Positions 39,799-52,358 of a stretch of 64,000 nt of DNA are shown piece after piece (positions within the stretch are counted from its first letter, which is position 1; each line of letters starts with the position of its first letter). The stretch is from Panorpa germanica (lineage: Eukaryota > Arthropoda > Insecta > Mecoptera > Panorpidae). The translations under genes were made by a program, and so were the position numbers. Under the pieces are notes generated by a model. The model did not search any database, was not told where the DNA came from, and saw only the letters and a list, made by a program, of their open reading frames with translations. Location: NCBI GenBank assembly GCA_963678705.1, contig OY783215.1:12381740-12445739 (forward strand), written 5' to 3'.

Positions 39799-41399
39799 TA
39801 GTAACTCTTCTTCCTATAGAATGCATATAAACAAATTGGAATTTTTTTTTTCTTCGGGAAGTAGATACTTTTTATTTTTAAATAATAAAAATAGTTCATC
39901 AACTTTCATCAAATTTAAATATGTAACCTAGTAAACTGGCGCGGCAATAGTATAATCTAGATCGTTAAGCCTTGATTAGTTGGTGCTCCATTATTTTACG
40001 CAATGCAGACTTAGCCTAAGAAAGAGGCGTCTAAAGCAATGTTTCGACCAATTTTTTTAACAGTGTATTATTTTTTTGTTAAATCGATTTCCAAAAGAAC
40101 TTGCAATTAGGTGCAATCAAACTGATTCCTTTCTCTTTTATTTACACCGGGCTCCACCTTTCTTCGCGCCTACTCTGCATTTCTATTTCTATTTTCGTAC
40201 CATTATTTGAAATACGTAGTAGCATTTAACCTTTCGACAAGATAGGAATAATAATATCTTTATTTTATAATTTGTATAATCCCTTTTAATCCATAACTTA
40301 TAAATCTCCCTCTAATTGAAGTCTTGTTTTTTGCGCTATACCTTGAATAGGGATTGTCAAATATTGGAGAAGGGGGGCATGATAAAAAACAGAATTTACA
40401 AATAAAATAGAGTGGTTACCACTGAGAATAAAATTTTAACCGTAGTTATAAGAAATTGTACAGCCCACATAACATTAGATATTGCCTGTATATTCATAAA
40501 TGCTCCATAATGTGAAAATAATATCCTGTATATAAATTGCATATACATGAAATGAATAAACATGACAGTACATACTATGTACCAAGTACATGCAGCATTT
40601 AAATATGCACATACATAAGACATACAGTGTACGTTTTACGTCATAACAGCATATACATAGGATATGCAATATACATTTATGTATATACCTTGAATAAAGA
40701 ATGTACCTATATCCAAATGTTTTTTGATAAGTAACCACTGGTAAATATATATTATCTTACATTTATTATGTTGTAATACTTATATAAAAAATAAAATTTC
40801 TTTGTTCTTTTTTTTGTTTAAAGATAAACAACGGCATACGTTGGTTGGTAGGCTAGGCACTAGTCATCTCTGTCTAGGATGTCTTTGTTTAAACAAGTTT
40901 AGACAAACTAGTTTCGATCTAGGACTAGGAGGGGGTTGAAAAATTTGAATACTAAAACTACCCATAGTCCCTGAACATCATAGACCAAACTTATGAAGGT
41001 CAAGGAATAATCTAACCTTAGGTTTTTAGATACCCGTAAAATTGTTTACTTTTCGTGACCTTAAATATGTTTAAGATAAGTTACATTATGGACAGTGGTG
41101 AACTAGGTTTAAATTTTTTTGACATAACTCATTTTATTTGGATAACAAATAAATAATATTTTCAAGAAATATACTTGTATAAGTCAGAAATATTGAGGCG
41201 CAGTTTGATGCTATGGAAATAAAACAGAATACAGGCGGTTACAGGAAAGACAGTTTAGATCTTATTCAAGTAAGGATTGGGAAGCAGAGGAGATCGAAAT
41301 AAAAAATGGGAATAAGCGAAAAGAAGCATGCAACGAGGTTAGAAGAAAGAAACCAGCTAGGAAAAGTTTAAGACGATCTTGTAAGTTCGATACTGTACA

Positions 41400-41885
41400 C
41401 TCTACCTAGTTCGTCACTTTCTTTTCTTATATCATTATATGTTGGGACCATGTATAATTACCACTATAACTTCATTTGGCTCAAACAAATTTAGGAATAT
41501 TCTTGTTATAGTTCCCGCTAAACATAGCTACGTGGCATTAGCGTTAATACTGCAATAAAGGGCATGGAGCAATCAGTCTTTATAAAAGTTGATTCTACTT
41601 GTGTTTTAGCTTCGTCTTTGTTCTTTAACCTTTGAACTTACGAGTATTAATTAGCGATTAGTGATATCTCGAGGTGGTTCTCAGTTTCAAAGTTCACTTC
41701 GATACAATGTATTAAGAATTGTTTATTTATCATATTGTTGAATTAATTGATACGTATAATTATTTTTATTTAATAATATATAAATATAGACGACACAGAC
41801 AGCGAGAACATTAATGCTTGACGGGGTTCAATCCCAGGATCAGAGATATATTTTCTGAGTTTGGTTATATTAATAACGTAAATAC
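41400..41885. other. Intergenic; possible tRNA-derived SINE relic near 41820-41840
   Basis: GGGGTTCAATCCCAGG at about 41823-41838 looks like a polymerase III B box (GGTTCRANYCC), but no A box or cloverleaf could be built around it. A weaker B-box-like GAGTTCGATCC lies near 30331. Otherwise no content recognised. Confidence 0.25.
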
Positions 41886-42139
41886 CCCAGTAAACAATTT
41901 GGTGAAGTGCCCTATTTAGTGACGTTTCTATCATTATTTCACTTCAATTATAGTTCGCATCAACTTTATCTTCATTTGTATTCCGACAGGTGGAGTAATT
42001 TCGCCATCTGTAGCTGATAAAGTAGACATTTTATATGAAAAAATGTGAGAAACCGAACTATAAACGAACTCTTTTATGACAAAAAAATCATGACGCATCT
42101 TCAATATGATGTCAAAGTGACTCCAAAATGTTTACTGGG
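41886..42139. mobile_element. 254-bp MITE, CCCAGTAAACA family
   Basis: The left end CCCAGTAAACAATTTGG and the right end, reverse-complemented, CCCAGTAAACATTTTGGA are inverted repeats. The left end continues TGAAGTGCCCTATTTAGTGA, nearly as in the inner transposon at 19665-20516 (read from its right end). It is evidently an internally deleted relative. Confidence 0.75.
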
Positions 42140-42299
42140 ACATCATCATAAACTAATCAGGCAGCAGTGTGGTTCACATATATGAGACAACGACATCTCA
42201 AAAACGTAATATAAGAAGTCCTCAGTGATAGAAAATATATAAATTTAAAGAAAAACATATAAATAAAAATAGAGGATTACTACAAGTTAAATTTTCATA

Positions 42300-42800
42300 T
42301 TCATAATTTTTTTGATGAGGTTATGTTTGTTACACATTAAATTGATAAACTGTTTCATTAAATTTAAATTATCCAGACTTTTCTGGCTTTAAAGCCTTAT
42401 TCCTACTCACTGTTTTTAGTTTTAATTTAAAGTTTTAACCTTAAATGTAATTTTGAACTTGTATAATACTTTATTTTGTAATAATTACTATCTTTATTTA
42501 ATATAAGTTGTTGTATTTAATATAATTAATTGGCATTTTAGGTTAAAACCTTAAATTAACACTAAAACTCAGGGAGTGGGAATGAAGTTTTATGCAACCT
42601 TTTTTAAAACCAAATTTTCGTGATTTATATGATATATAAATCAGATATATATTTACTAATGTAGATTTTTATGCTGATTATATTTAGACTTTAATACGCT
42701 GATATCTCATTAACCAAGGCACTTAAATAAAAATTGATTGCAACTTGGAAATCAGCATTCAAAATTACACCAGGAATCATAAAACATAAAATATATTTAA
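42300..42800 (+). repeat. Diverged relic of the foldback element, with a MITE inside
   Basis: 42310-42392 follows the 146-bp unit (GATGAGGTTATGTTTG, AAACTGTTTCATTAAATTTA, TTTTCTGGCTTT). 42690-42790 resembles the foldback core (GAAATCAGCATTCAAAATTA). A ~200-bp MITE-like inverted repeat (42393-42595: CCTTATTCCTACTCACTG at one end, GGGAGTGGGAATGAAG at the other) separates them; its relative is at 822-1042. Confidence 0.5.
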
Positions 42801-45800
42801 TTTAATGCTAAATAGCATTGTTGATACAACAAACTGCAAAAGAATGGTTTGGTATTTGAAAAATAAAAACAAATTTTATGGTACAAGTGAAATAATATAT
42901 CTATAGAAAGCAGTTAGTCAACTAACTAATCCAGAACACACGCAAAACAATATCAAAATCACGAGTCACTTATCAAATGATATTAACTTTTGAAATACGT
43001 AAATTTACGCATGTCTGGGTTTTAATTATAAATATAATAAAGGATCTGCTCGCACGTACAAACCAAGTGTACAGCAGCATCACTGCCAGTACCACATTAT
43101 TCAATTTTATCATTACAGCAAGACGAAAACATCGCGAGAATATGAAATAATTTTACTTTTTGACAGAACGGTAATTCAAACAGATATGATTTGTTTAATT
43201 AGTGACATTTACCTTCATTCAGGGTTGTAGCTAAAAGGGAAGGGTAACCTAGACTCTCAAATATCATGCCCTTTCTTAAATATATCAAAAACCAACTCAG
43301 ACATTAAGTCAACGTATTTTAGATGTGCTTATTCAAACTCGATTCTAAATACGGCACACAGCCTTCATTCAAATTTCAGTTGGAAAAATTCTCATGGGGC
43401 ACATAAACTTTCTAAATAATATTCTATATTTTATATATATAGGTATAACTTTCTTTGATACAGCTTCACTGTCACAGGAGTCATTTTGCGTTAATTCTGA
43501 CTTGCTTGATATGTATATGTAATTTTATAATTCTTTTTACCAGAAGAAGAAAAGGGGTGATGAAAAGGGGTCAATAGCTGCTGGTATCTTTTTATAATGA
43601 TGTAATGCTTTCTATGATAGAAGGGCCCCTTTTAAATCTCTTACAAGGCCTAATGCGGCTCTTGTTACATGAGTTAGAAACACGATATTCCTCAGTTTCT
43701 AAATAGAACAACCTCTCAGACTTCAAGGGAAAATCTACCATTATATTTGTTTGTATGTATTAATATTGTGTTGAGAGCTTCTTGTACATCAAAGAGCTCA
43801 AGATAGAATCAATGAATTGATTTCATAGAATTAATAAGGGCTTATAATAAGAGGCTTATAATAGCCATATACATCAAAAGCTTTTACTTATAATGGTACT
43901 TAGTTACAAAGCATACGGTTTTTGGTACGAGTATATACTCTGGAAAATTATTTACAAAATAACAAAAATATCTTACATAACGACAATCTATGAAAAAAAC
44001 AGTTTCGTGTAGCACAGTGGACTATAGCCTAAGAGATATCCGATATTATCAAATGAAACAGCGACATACTGGGAAGTGCAGTAACAAGAATGATAGGGGC
44101 TTGAGGTGGTACTTAATATGAAGCGTATCATAATTATCTAATCAACAGGCCAAATAGAGCTTTCACTTTTATTAAATATTTAAGCTATTTAAACTTTGAA
44201 TTTCGTTTTACTGCGTAATAAGTCGGTTGTTATCCCAGTAGTTGATGACGTCACGAACTGAAATGAATATAATAACCAATTTTATTTACGTTTTAGATCA
44301 CGATATTTTTTGAAACATTATGGGTCGACGTAACAGCTGCTATAGCTTTGACGTTCAATGCTGTATCTCTTTTGGATTTCTCTTGTTTAAAGGTTGGTAA
44401 ATGGTAGTCCGAAAGAAGGTGAGGAGGATTAGAATTGTTTATTAATAAATAAATGTCAATGTAGTGTTTCACCTTTAGGTTAGAGAAACCTAGTTAGTTA
44501 AAGTTTAAATACGGTTATTATTTTGCATCAAAAATTTGTTCCGGAAATATCAACTTCAATAACTATCTATTTAGAATTTGTTTTCACACAAAATCTTATT
44601 TCAAAATTAATCTTATATTATTGCTAGTTGTTATTAAACAACAATAATTTAATTATATAATAAACCTATCAGTTACTCATAATGTTGAAGTATTTAATTT
44701 CACAATTCTAAGTATTGATAACAAATATAATAATTATTATTTTGTTATTTTAATCGTAGACAAAATATACGGGAATGTCAGGTTCAGGTCTGGAGGTCTA
44801 ATTAATAAAGTCGTAATGAATTTATAACAATAACATCGTTGATACGGAATGCAAATCGCGTGGTTGTTGTTGTAGCTCCACATTTAATTCAGTGGATAGA
44901 CGGATAATTGAATTGATTAAATAAACTTCTAGAAAAATATTTCTAAACATAATATAATTAAGCGGTTCATTAGTACACTGCGAAAACTCTTAATTTATAT
45001 GATGATTAGTAATTAATAAGTTATAACTTTTAATAGTATCATAATTATTCTTAAGTTTAGTTTAATTAGTTTAAATGTCTATGGTAGCTTTAGGATTTAT
45101 TATTGAGTGGGTAATATTTCCAGATAGTAGTAGAGGATTTAAAGAAATATTAAACCGTATATAGAAATACAAAGGTTTAATGTGGGTCAGACTAATATAT
45201 AGACATAACTATTGGATTTCATTGGTTAATGATAATTGTTTTTAGGATAAAAGTTATTTGTAATCTGGATTAGTGATTAATTTTAAGTAAGGTATAAAGG
45301 ACTAGCGGTTCTTGAATTAATCTCTGTGTTATAAGAGTTAAGACGTGTCATTGTAGATACGGAAAATTAGTATTTTTTAAATAAAAATTAGTAGGTCAAA
45401 TTTATTCTACATAACATATGACCATGTGCCAGAAGATGGATGACGAAGGCACAAAGAAGAAGAAGAAAAAAGGAAGGAACGAGAACGATAAAGAAGAAGT
45501 AATGGACGGAAAGAGAGCTCAGGAAAGAAGATATATCAATAGTTTATATCAATTATGCTTAAATTAAGAGTAGTAATGTGTGTGAAAGAGGATAGGGAGA
45601 AGAAGGTAAAAGGATAAAGCAAGGTACTCTAGTGCCTCAGCGCAAGAAGGAAGAGAAAGACTTAAGGAATAATTATTGAGGATATTCGTAAGCGATAATG
45701 GGAGCGAAGGAGTAGTGAGATTATAAAGAAGATATAAGAGACATAAGTGAAGGATTTGAAGGAGAATTGAATAAGATCTGAGAAAAGAGACATATCAATC

Positions 45801-45860
45801 GAGACAATCAAGCATATATTACATAGATGTGACAGCTACCGCACCAAAATGAAATTTCGG
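42801..45860. other. AT-rich intergenic sequence, no gene recognised
   Basis: No coding signal or convincing element. 44320-44400 and 62770-62840 share scattered motifs (CTTTGACGTTC or TATGACGTTT, then TCTCTTGTTTAA), so a low-copy degenerate repeat is possible. 45420-45800 is strongly purine-rich on the plus strand. Confidence 0.4.
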
Positions 45861-47380
45861 ATTAACCGCACGGCCCTGGTGGTTTGTAATCTTGGCAATT
45901 ATTATTAGACTCATCCAACAACGAACCAGTTGCTTCAACGAACAGAGCGATATTGATATCAAGATTGTTATCAAATCACACTTACACTCGGTTACTCGTA
46001 ATGCAGGTCAACGACCGATACACATCTTGGTTGATTTTTTAAAGTCATCCACCCGAATCGCGAAACTGGCTTATAAATTTACTGTGATATCTCTAGCAAA
46101 TAAAAATATATGTTTATCTTTAGCGAAATGGGGCCATATTGTAGACAATTTAAGATGTTAGGATTATAGTCTAACAAATAGAAATTTTGCAAATCATATT
46201 TTTTATAATTGTAAAATAAATATATTTATCTAACTGTTACACGAGTATACAGATTAAGCCAAAATAGTTTTTAACCAAAATAATTATTTTTTGAGATTAC
46301 CTTTCTTTTCAGCAATAGCTGCCAAACAGAACCGTTTAAGTAAATTAATACAATCAGGTTGTACAATGCATGCATCCCATTTTACAACTCGCTTTCCTAT
46401 ATTATACGGGTTATACTTCAAATACTTGTTACACTAACCTGCTGCATTTACAATACAATCCTGAGGAGTAAAAGCCGGTAATTGAATAGACAAACCTCAG
46501 GCACATATGAATGTGTATATGGATACGTCATTTTCTATTAACAACTGTGTTGTGTATCCCATCAAGTTTTATATTACGATAGTCGAGAAAGAGATGAAAT
46601 AATCTCGATTACTTATCTGTTCTGTGACGTCATACGCAGAGGTAAAAGAAGCGGTAAAACTGAAATTTAAATTTGCGTTATAGAAAAAAAAAACGTCAAT
46701 TTACATATTATAACGAAGTTTTGGGAAACATCCGATCCACGGTACGCCTCTGACATCAGACTCCAATCTGTATTCTGTATTTGTCTATGACATTTACATT
46801 AGAAATTTGCAGTTTACTTTCTTAATATTTCGCGTATAAAACCAGGTACAACACGTGTTTATACTTTAACTTAATAAAACGCTTGGATTTATATTTAAAA
46901 GTCAATATCCTGTATAATGAATAGTAAATACATTGTTGTTTATTATTTATTTTTTGTTAGATTATTTATAACTTTGTAATGATCAATAACATTTAAAATT
47001 ATTTTGTGTCCGTGAACTTCAAAATTATTTACAAATTCAAATAAATTAGCTATAAAGATATTTACCTTTTCTACGTACTATTTTTTATTTATTTTTTTGT
47101 GTTGATCAGCAACAATGTTGAACGTGATTAAATTTATGTTTGCTCGTTGTAAAATAATGCAACAAAAAACGCTGAATTATAGAACGTGTATACACGTATA
47201 TATACATATATAATAAGTTTCTAGTAGAAAAGTTAATTCAAAGTGCAATAACCAAGCGTAAAAAATCTTTTGTCAAAAGTTAATAGAAATTTTATATAAA
47301 AAATAACATTACATGAAATTAAACTACTTTTCGTGTTGTTCATATAAACACCAAAAACTACAGAGATTTACAAGAGGCTG
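45861..47380. other. Intergenic; unrecognised 89-codon frame and a MITE fragment
   Basis: An open frame at 45892-46161 (+) matches no family I know and has no clear splice or promoter context; I do not call it a gene. 46500-46700 contains a diverged piece of the MITE family seen at 37440-37866 (GTTGTGTATCCCATCAAG, AAATAATCTCGATTACTTAT, GAAGCGGTAAAACTGAA). Confidence 0.4.
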
Positions 47381-47389
47381 TGGGAGGGG

Positions 47390-47830
47390 GTAGTACAAAT
47401 GATCTAGAAGAAAAAGCGACAAGAAATGTAAGGATTAGGAATGGGAAATGAAGAGAAAGGCAGAAGGTATTGGTAAAAAAATGGGTATGCAGAATGTGCA
47501 GGAAAGAAATGGAAACGCTGCAGCACATCAAAGAGATATACGTTTGCTGATGAGAGGATGCATCGAAAGGAAGAGGTGGAGAGGAGGAAGAGTAGAGGAA
47601 GAGGGAGAGTAGCAGTGAAGAGGAGCAGTAAAGAATTTAAGTATGTCAGGAAAATAGAGACAAGGAAGGTAGAAGAATGATGGCATAGGTACAGAGAAAA
47701 ACAAGAAAGTAAAAGAAAAAGAGAAAAAAAAGTACATGAAATTTATTACTGTCATTATATAGTAGAATTTATGTAAAAGAGTGTTATGCCTAACGGAAAG
47801 GAATATTAAAAAAACAAATACAAACCAATA
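47390..47830 (+). pseudogene. Decayed LINE reverse-transcriptase C-terminus
   Basis: From 47485 the frame reads VCRMCRKEMETLQHIKE, which matches the C-x2-C...E-T-x2-H-I pattern of the zinc-finger-like end of many LINE ORF2 proteins. Stop codons and frame changes follow quickly. The strand is very purine-rich, as are 32050-32460, 32700-33000 and 45420-45800, possibly relics of the same family. Confidence 0.45.
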
Positions 47831-49733
47831 CAATTAAGACGATGCCCTTGTATAAAATTATTAGTGGTATATGTGATATAGGTATATAAGAATTCTCCTA
47901 AGACGCAAAGCCTCTCAGCTTGTAGACACGTGTCGAACACGTGTAAATGACGCCATGTGAACACGTGGTTACATCGTGTCCGTTCTGATATCTTTTGTAG
48001 TAGGGATAATTAGAAGTCCAAGTTTATCCCGGAAAAAATGGCGGCTAGAAACGGGCACTCAAATAAAGTAAATTGTTCATTGCACTTCAGCACAGTATCT
48101 ATTAAACTTACACAGAAAAGTTATAGGCAAGATTTATAAGAAATTGAGCCCTCTAGCTGAGTGATTGTAACTATTTTTATTGTAGAACCCTTTGGTAACA
48201 GAGTATTCATAAAGAACCGTTTTTGATATTGCATAACGTTTTTTTATGACATTGTACAATCTTCGATAAATAATAAAAAGTTAGGTAAAAATGTTATACT
48301 TTGTACTGATTTTAAATATTAAACGTAAAGTCATGTATTATTTAACATAATATTTACCGAAATTTAAAATAATCTGGTTACATTGTCAATAAATAAATGC
48401 AGATAACATTAGAAATCTTATACTAATATATTAGTTTAATATGTAACATTAGATAACCTTGCATAAAAAGCTTTATTAACGTCAAAAAACATAATTTTAA
48501 AAGATAATTATTATTATGTAAACTTACATCAGATAATCACAAAAAAATATTTTGATGCAGATTAAGTTTATGCTAAATTAACCTTAAATATATTAGTAAC
48601 AAATATTATATCACGATAATGGAATAAAAGGTCACGACATTTGGAGTGAGTGCCTTATGTTTTTCATCTTCGTGGAACTGTTTTTGTTCGCTTGAATCTT
48701 TGAAACACCCACGTGGTCCTTGTCATTTTCCCAAATTAAATTTATTTTGAAAACATCGTCTGTAGGATTTTCCTGGTAAAAGTTGATTTATCTTTTTCTA
48801 ATAAGACAGAAGCCTACAAAACATTTCGTTCTTCATGTTGGCCTAACTGACCTCCAAAACAAAGAGTTTGTTTGGCATGTGTCTTACATAAAACCAGACA
48901 GCATCCGCATTAACGAGCGTATCTTCTAAATGGCAAGAGCGGTCATTCAATTCAAACCACAGAGATACGATTATTTCTTATGAATAATAAAAAGATTTTT
49001 GTTAAATTTCAATATCGAACATTCATAACACACGACCTTGGTCTAGGTTTGGTTTTTGAATATTGGTTTAAGGGGCATAGGAGGAGGTAGTGGGGAGCTG
49101 CGGTCTCATTGATGCGGGCGCCTCCAGCTTCCAATTATTAATTAAAAGTTACAGCAGATTGAGAAGTCACTAGAGCGATGGGTTCTACCACAAAACTGGC
49201 TCCTCTTTATTAAATACCGCCTGTCAATTATGTTCCAGTGACTAAACTAGGTATGTTAACTCAACCAGTTGTTTTCTGAGTTTGTTTACATAGTTTTACA
49301 TTTATATAAGGTTTTTAAGACATAAAACAGTTTACCTTTTACATAAAATAGTTATCCTTTACACAAATTTACGTTTTGTGACGCAAATAAAGCTTTCTAT
49401 GAAAATTATATAATGTTACCATAGTCTAAATCATTAAAATTAAGAACGATATCAAAATATGTATTAGGGTTCTCTCAATAATTATATAACAATCATTTAT
49501 TAATAATCAATTCCAATCGAATATGTATAATGTCAGGTCTCTTAACCGGTCTGTATTTTTCGAAGGTCGCATGACGAATCCGTGGAATTGTATCGCCAAA
49601 GTTAAACCCCTAAGCGTTCCACGTGTGCAGCAGCATCAGCCACGTATAAGTGCGTATCCCAGTTCAAGTACCTGCATCAGCATTCTGAGAAAGGCACCTC
49701 TGTTCCCTTGTATGATGTCACGAGTCAGATCTG

Positions 49734-50280
49734 AATGGGCTTGTGTCCTATGTCTTAATTTCTATAAAAGTGTACTATATATTGATAAAGTGGGTTACTA
49801 GAACCTCAAATGTTCAATTATTTTTTAATAACTCCTTATATGTTAAGAGATATTAACAATTAAAAAAGTCATTTTTTCTCTTTAATTATTAAAGGGATTC
49901 AACGTTGTACACATTAAAAATGCATGTGACATCACAATCGCTACCAACCTTACAGCTCATAAATTTCTGCTATATGTATTTATATATCAAAATACAAATA
50001 TTATTTACAGCTATTTCAAGTAACAATCAAATTTCAATATTATGTCTGCCTTAGCAGGGTTAAATAAAATAAAAACTTATTATTCTTTGACTTGACTTGA
50101 TTATTTGACTACCAACAGCTACAAAACATTACCACAGCACTAACCTACTCAACAAATAACTGACGTTAAAATACATTTCACGTCATACAAATATGGCCGA
50201 CCATGTCTAGCGCTAAAACTACAATTCAAACTTTTAATTGCTATATCTCGACCACTAAAAAATGAGGACACAAGCCCATT
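49734..50280 (-). mobile_element. MITE copy C (GGGCTTGTGTCCT family), inverted, internally deleted
   Basis: Both termini are intact: AATGGGCTTGTGTCCT at the left and AGGACACAAGCCCATT at the right, a perfect 16-bp inverted repeat. The interior is the reverse complement of copies A and B, with about 80 bases missing near the right end. Flanks TCTGAA and TTTGAA may be a degraded target duplication, but this is uncertain. The open frames at 49523-49801 and 50149-50442 fall on it and are not genes. Confidence 0.88.
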
Positions 50281-50904
50281 TGAAGTCATAGCGATGGACA
50301 GAGTGTTTATAGGGTCAAATAGCGCTAACATATGCGAAATCAGCAATAAAATTAGCCAGCGATATTCCACAAGTTTACCTGCATTTTGTTTAGTTGCATT
50401 TATGAGTTGTCCCACACGGAAACCAACAATTTGCGACGCCAACTTCTTGAGTAGGGTATGTTTCAGGTAGGTCCTTCATCATGAGATCAATTTTAAGTTT
50501 AATATTGTTCTTATTTTATAACTGTATCCTTTCGCTCACAACGAAGTAAAGGACAGTAAGTGGGATAGTCACGCTATATGATGTATTCCGTTGTTGTCTG
50601 TATTTCTGCGACAGCAAATAGTTTGTAGTGCACCACTTTGATCTTCAGACGTATGAACCATAGAATGGTATATTAATAAACTTTAAAATAGAATCTATCC
50701 AGTCGTGAAAAAGTGTACAAATACGACTACATCCTACTAGAGAAGTTGCAAGTCGCAAGAAGCACTTATCTGATTATCGAATTAGAGATAAAGGGTATAA
50801 TTTCAAGCCTCGAATACAGGTATCGGTTTTACCTAAAAGGTTTACCTGTATAGTTATACCAATGCAGTAACTGAACAGTTTTATCGCATATACGCTCCGG
50901 TTTA

Positions 50905-51606
50905 GGCCTGTCTCAGTATGGGACCGTATTTAAGCGACGGCGTATTCGGACGTAAATCGGCGGGTTGGATGAGCTACAATGCAAACCGCCTATGTGTGTC
51001 ACAGATGTCTGTAGTCAGTCGTCAGATAACTAACTTGTGTACTGTAGGGGGTGTATTGGAGTTCTTTAGCACTAATATAATTTATTATGAGAGCAAACTT
51101 TAACTTTAATTTTTATCGATACACTACTGGTATTAAAGGGACTTTAGCATTTATTATATATCTGAGTTCTGGTTGTCGTGAATTTAAATTTAGTTCTATC
51201 GTATTGGTATCGGTATCGGTGTCCATGGTTCACTGAAATACAAACATAAACTGCATGCAGAACATACTCGTCACAAGCGATGTCGCCGATAGATCTCATT
51301 TGAACTGTATTGCAGCGTAACAACAAGCGATCTTAGGTATCCCCTCCAGTCTGAGACGGCTGTTTGCATTTACAAAGGTTCGGATAGGATATCGTTGTAG
51401 TAGTGGTAACGCTTGGATAAAATTCGCCTTTATACGGTTCTAATGTGCGATGTAGTGCCGCCCGTATTCGGACGGCTTTGTAGCTTGCAGTCTGAGAGCT
51501 TCAGAGAGATCTCATTACATTTACATGGTTCGGATAGGTAAAGCGTAGTAGCCCGTATACGTCCGGCAGAAATTCGCTTAAATACGGTGCCATACTGAGA
51601 CAGGCC
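50905..51606. mobile_element. PIF/Harbinger-type MITE, 702 bp, with TTA duplication
   Basis: The terminal inverted repeats run GGCCTGTCTCAGTATGG then ACCGTATTTAAGCGA on both ends (one or two mismatches over about 32 bp). TTA flanks both sides (50902-50904 and 51607-51609), the 3-bp duplication typical of PIF/Harbinger. Internal subrepeats (CAGTCTGAGA...TTTACA..GGTTCGGATAGG) at about 51350-51385 and 51490-51537. The higher GC content stands out. No transposase. Confidence 0.85.
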
Positions 51607-51854
51607 TTACCTGTCAAATAAAGCATTACGTGAATGACTAACATTACATGCAAGTTCATATTCAACTCAAATATAATTTTTTCGGAATTCGACATTCCCG
51701 TATAGTTGTGACTATAGCCTATAGATATATAAAATACAATTTCCTGTTTTTAAATAATTTCTTACGCAAAACACAAAATGTAAACAAACTAATAAATTTT
51801 ATCAACAACGTCGCGTTTCGTTTCTCGTGAATAACAGACTTCCTTTCTAGAGCG

Positions 51855-52325
51855 AGTTAAGTTTTGGGAACGATACTTAACACAAAAAAAATACTTAATT
51901 TATTTTGAATACAAATTATTTATTTGATTATAACGATAATACAATGGTTAAATAGTTTGTTGTAACAGAGTAGCCGAGTTCTGTTGTCAGAGTTCTAATA
52001 AGACTCATCCCCTCTTCTTTAGTTCATACCGTTTTTATACTGTATTCTTATTGATGTTCCAAGGTGACATCTAATAGTTGATGACTATTAGTTGTTGCCG
52101 TGTGTTTTTCACAGGAAGTATATTTCGTGAATAATATTTATAACAGTTTACTTTATCTTTCAAAGGTGACATCTAATAGTTGATGACTATTAGTTGCTGT
52201 CGTGTGTTTTAAAATATAAATATATTTCGTGAATAATATTTATATTTTAAATAGTAACAGTTTACTTTATCTATTGCGCAATATGATGCAATAATGATGA
52301 TGTAGTAATTAGGGTATAGTTAACT
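51855..52325 (-). repeat. 3' LTR of the errantivirus
   Basis: A 471-bp LTR. In plus orientation it begins AGTTAAGTTTTGGG and ends GGGTATAGTTAACT. It is preceded by AGCG (51851-51854), the target duplication. By eye it is identical to the other LTR. The element reads on the minus strand, so U3 is at the high-coordinate end; it contains two tandem ~100-bp copies (from 52061 and 52163). AATAAA on the minus strand at 51919-51924 can serve as the polyadenylation signal. A purine tract (TTAGGAGG on the minus strand, 52326-52333) abuts the LTR as plus-strand primer. Confidence 0.96.
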
Positions 52326-52358
52326 CCTCCTAACCTAGATAGAAAATTATCTTTGGAG

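Noticed and set aside
39620-39931. Open frames with long Ile-Tyr runs on both strands
   Set aside because: They are translations of the TA microsatellite.
41823-41838. tRNA gene suggested by a B-box-like sequence
   Set aside because: No A box, no acceptor stem and no anticodon arm could be built.
45892-46161. 89-codon plus-strand frame
   Set aside because: No recognisable domain, no splice or promoter context; length is possible by chance in this amount of sequence.
47528-47833. 101-codon minus-strand frame
   Set aside because: It is antisense to the decayed LINE sequence and consists of Phe/Ser/Leu-rich low-complexity sequence.
49523-50442. Two open frames of 92 and 97 codons
   Set aside because: They overlap MITE copy C and its flanks, show no family similarity, and the same frames are broken in the other copies.
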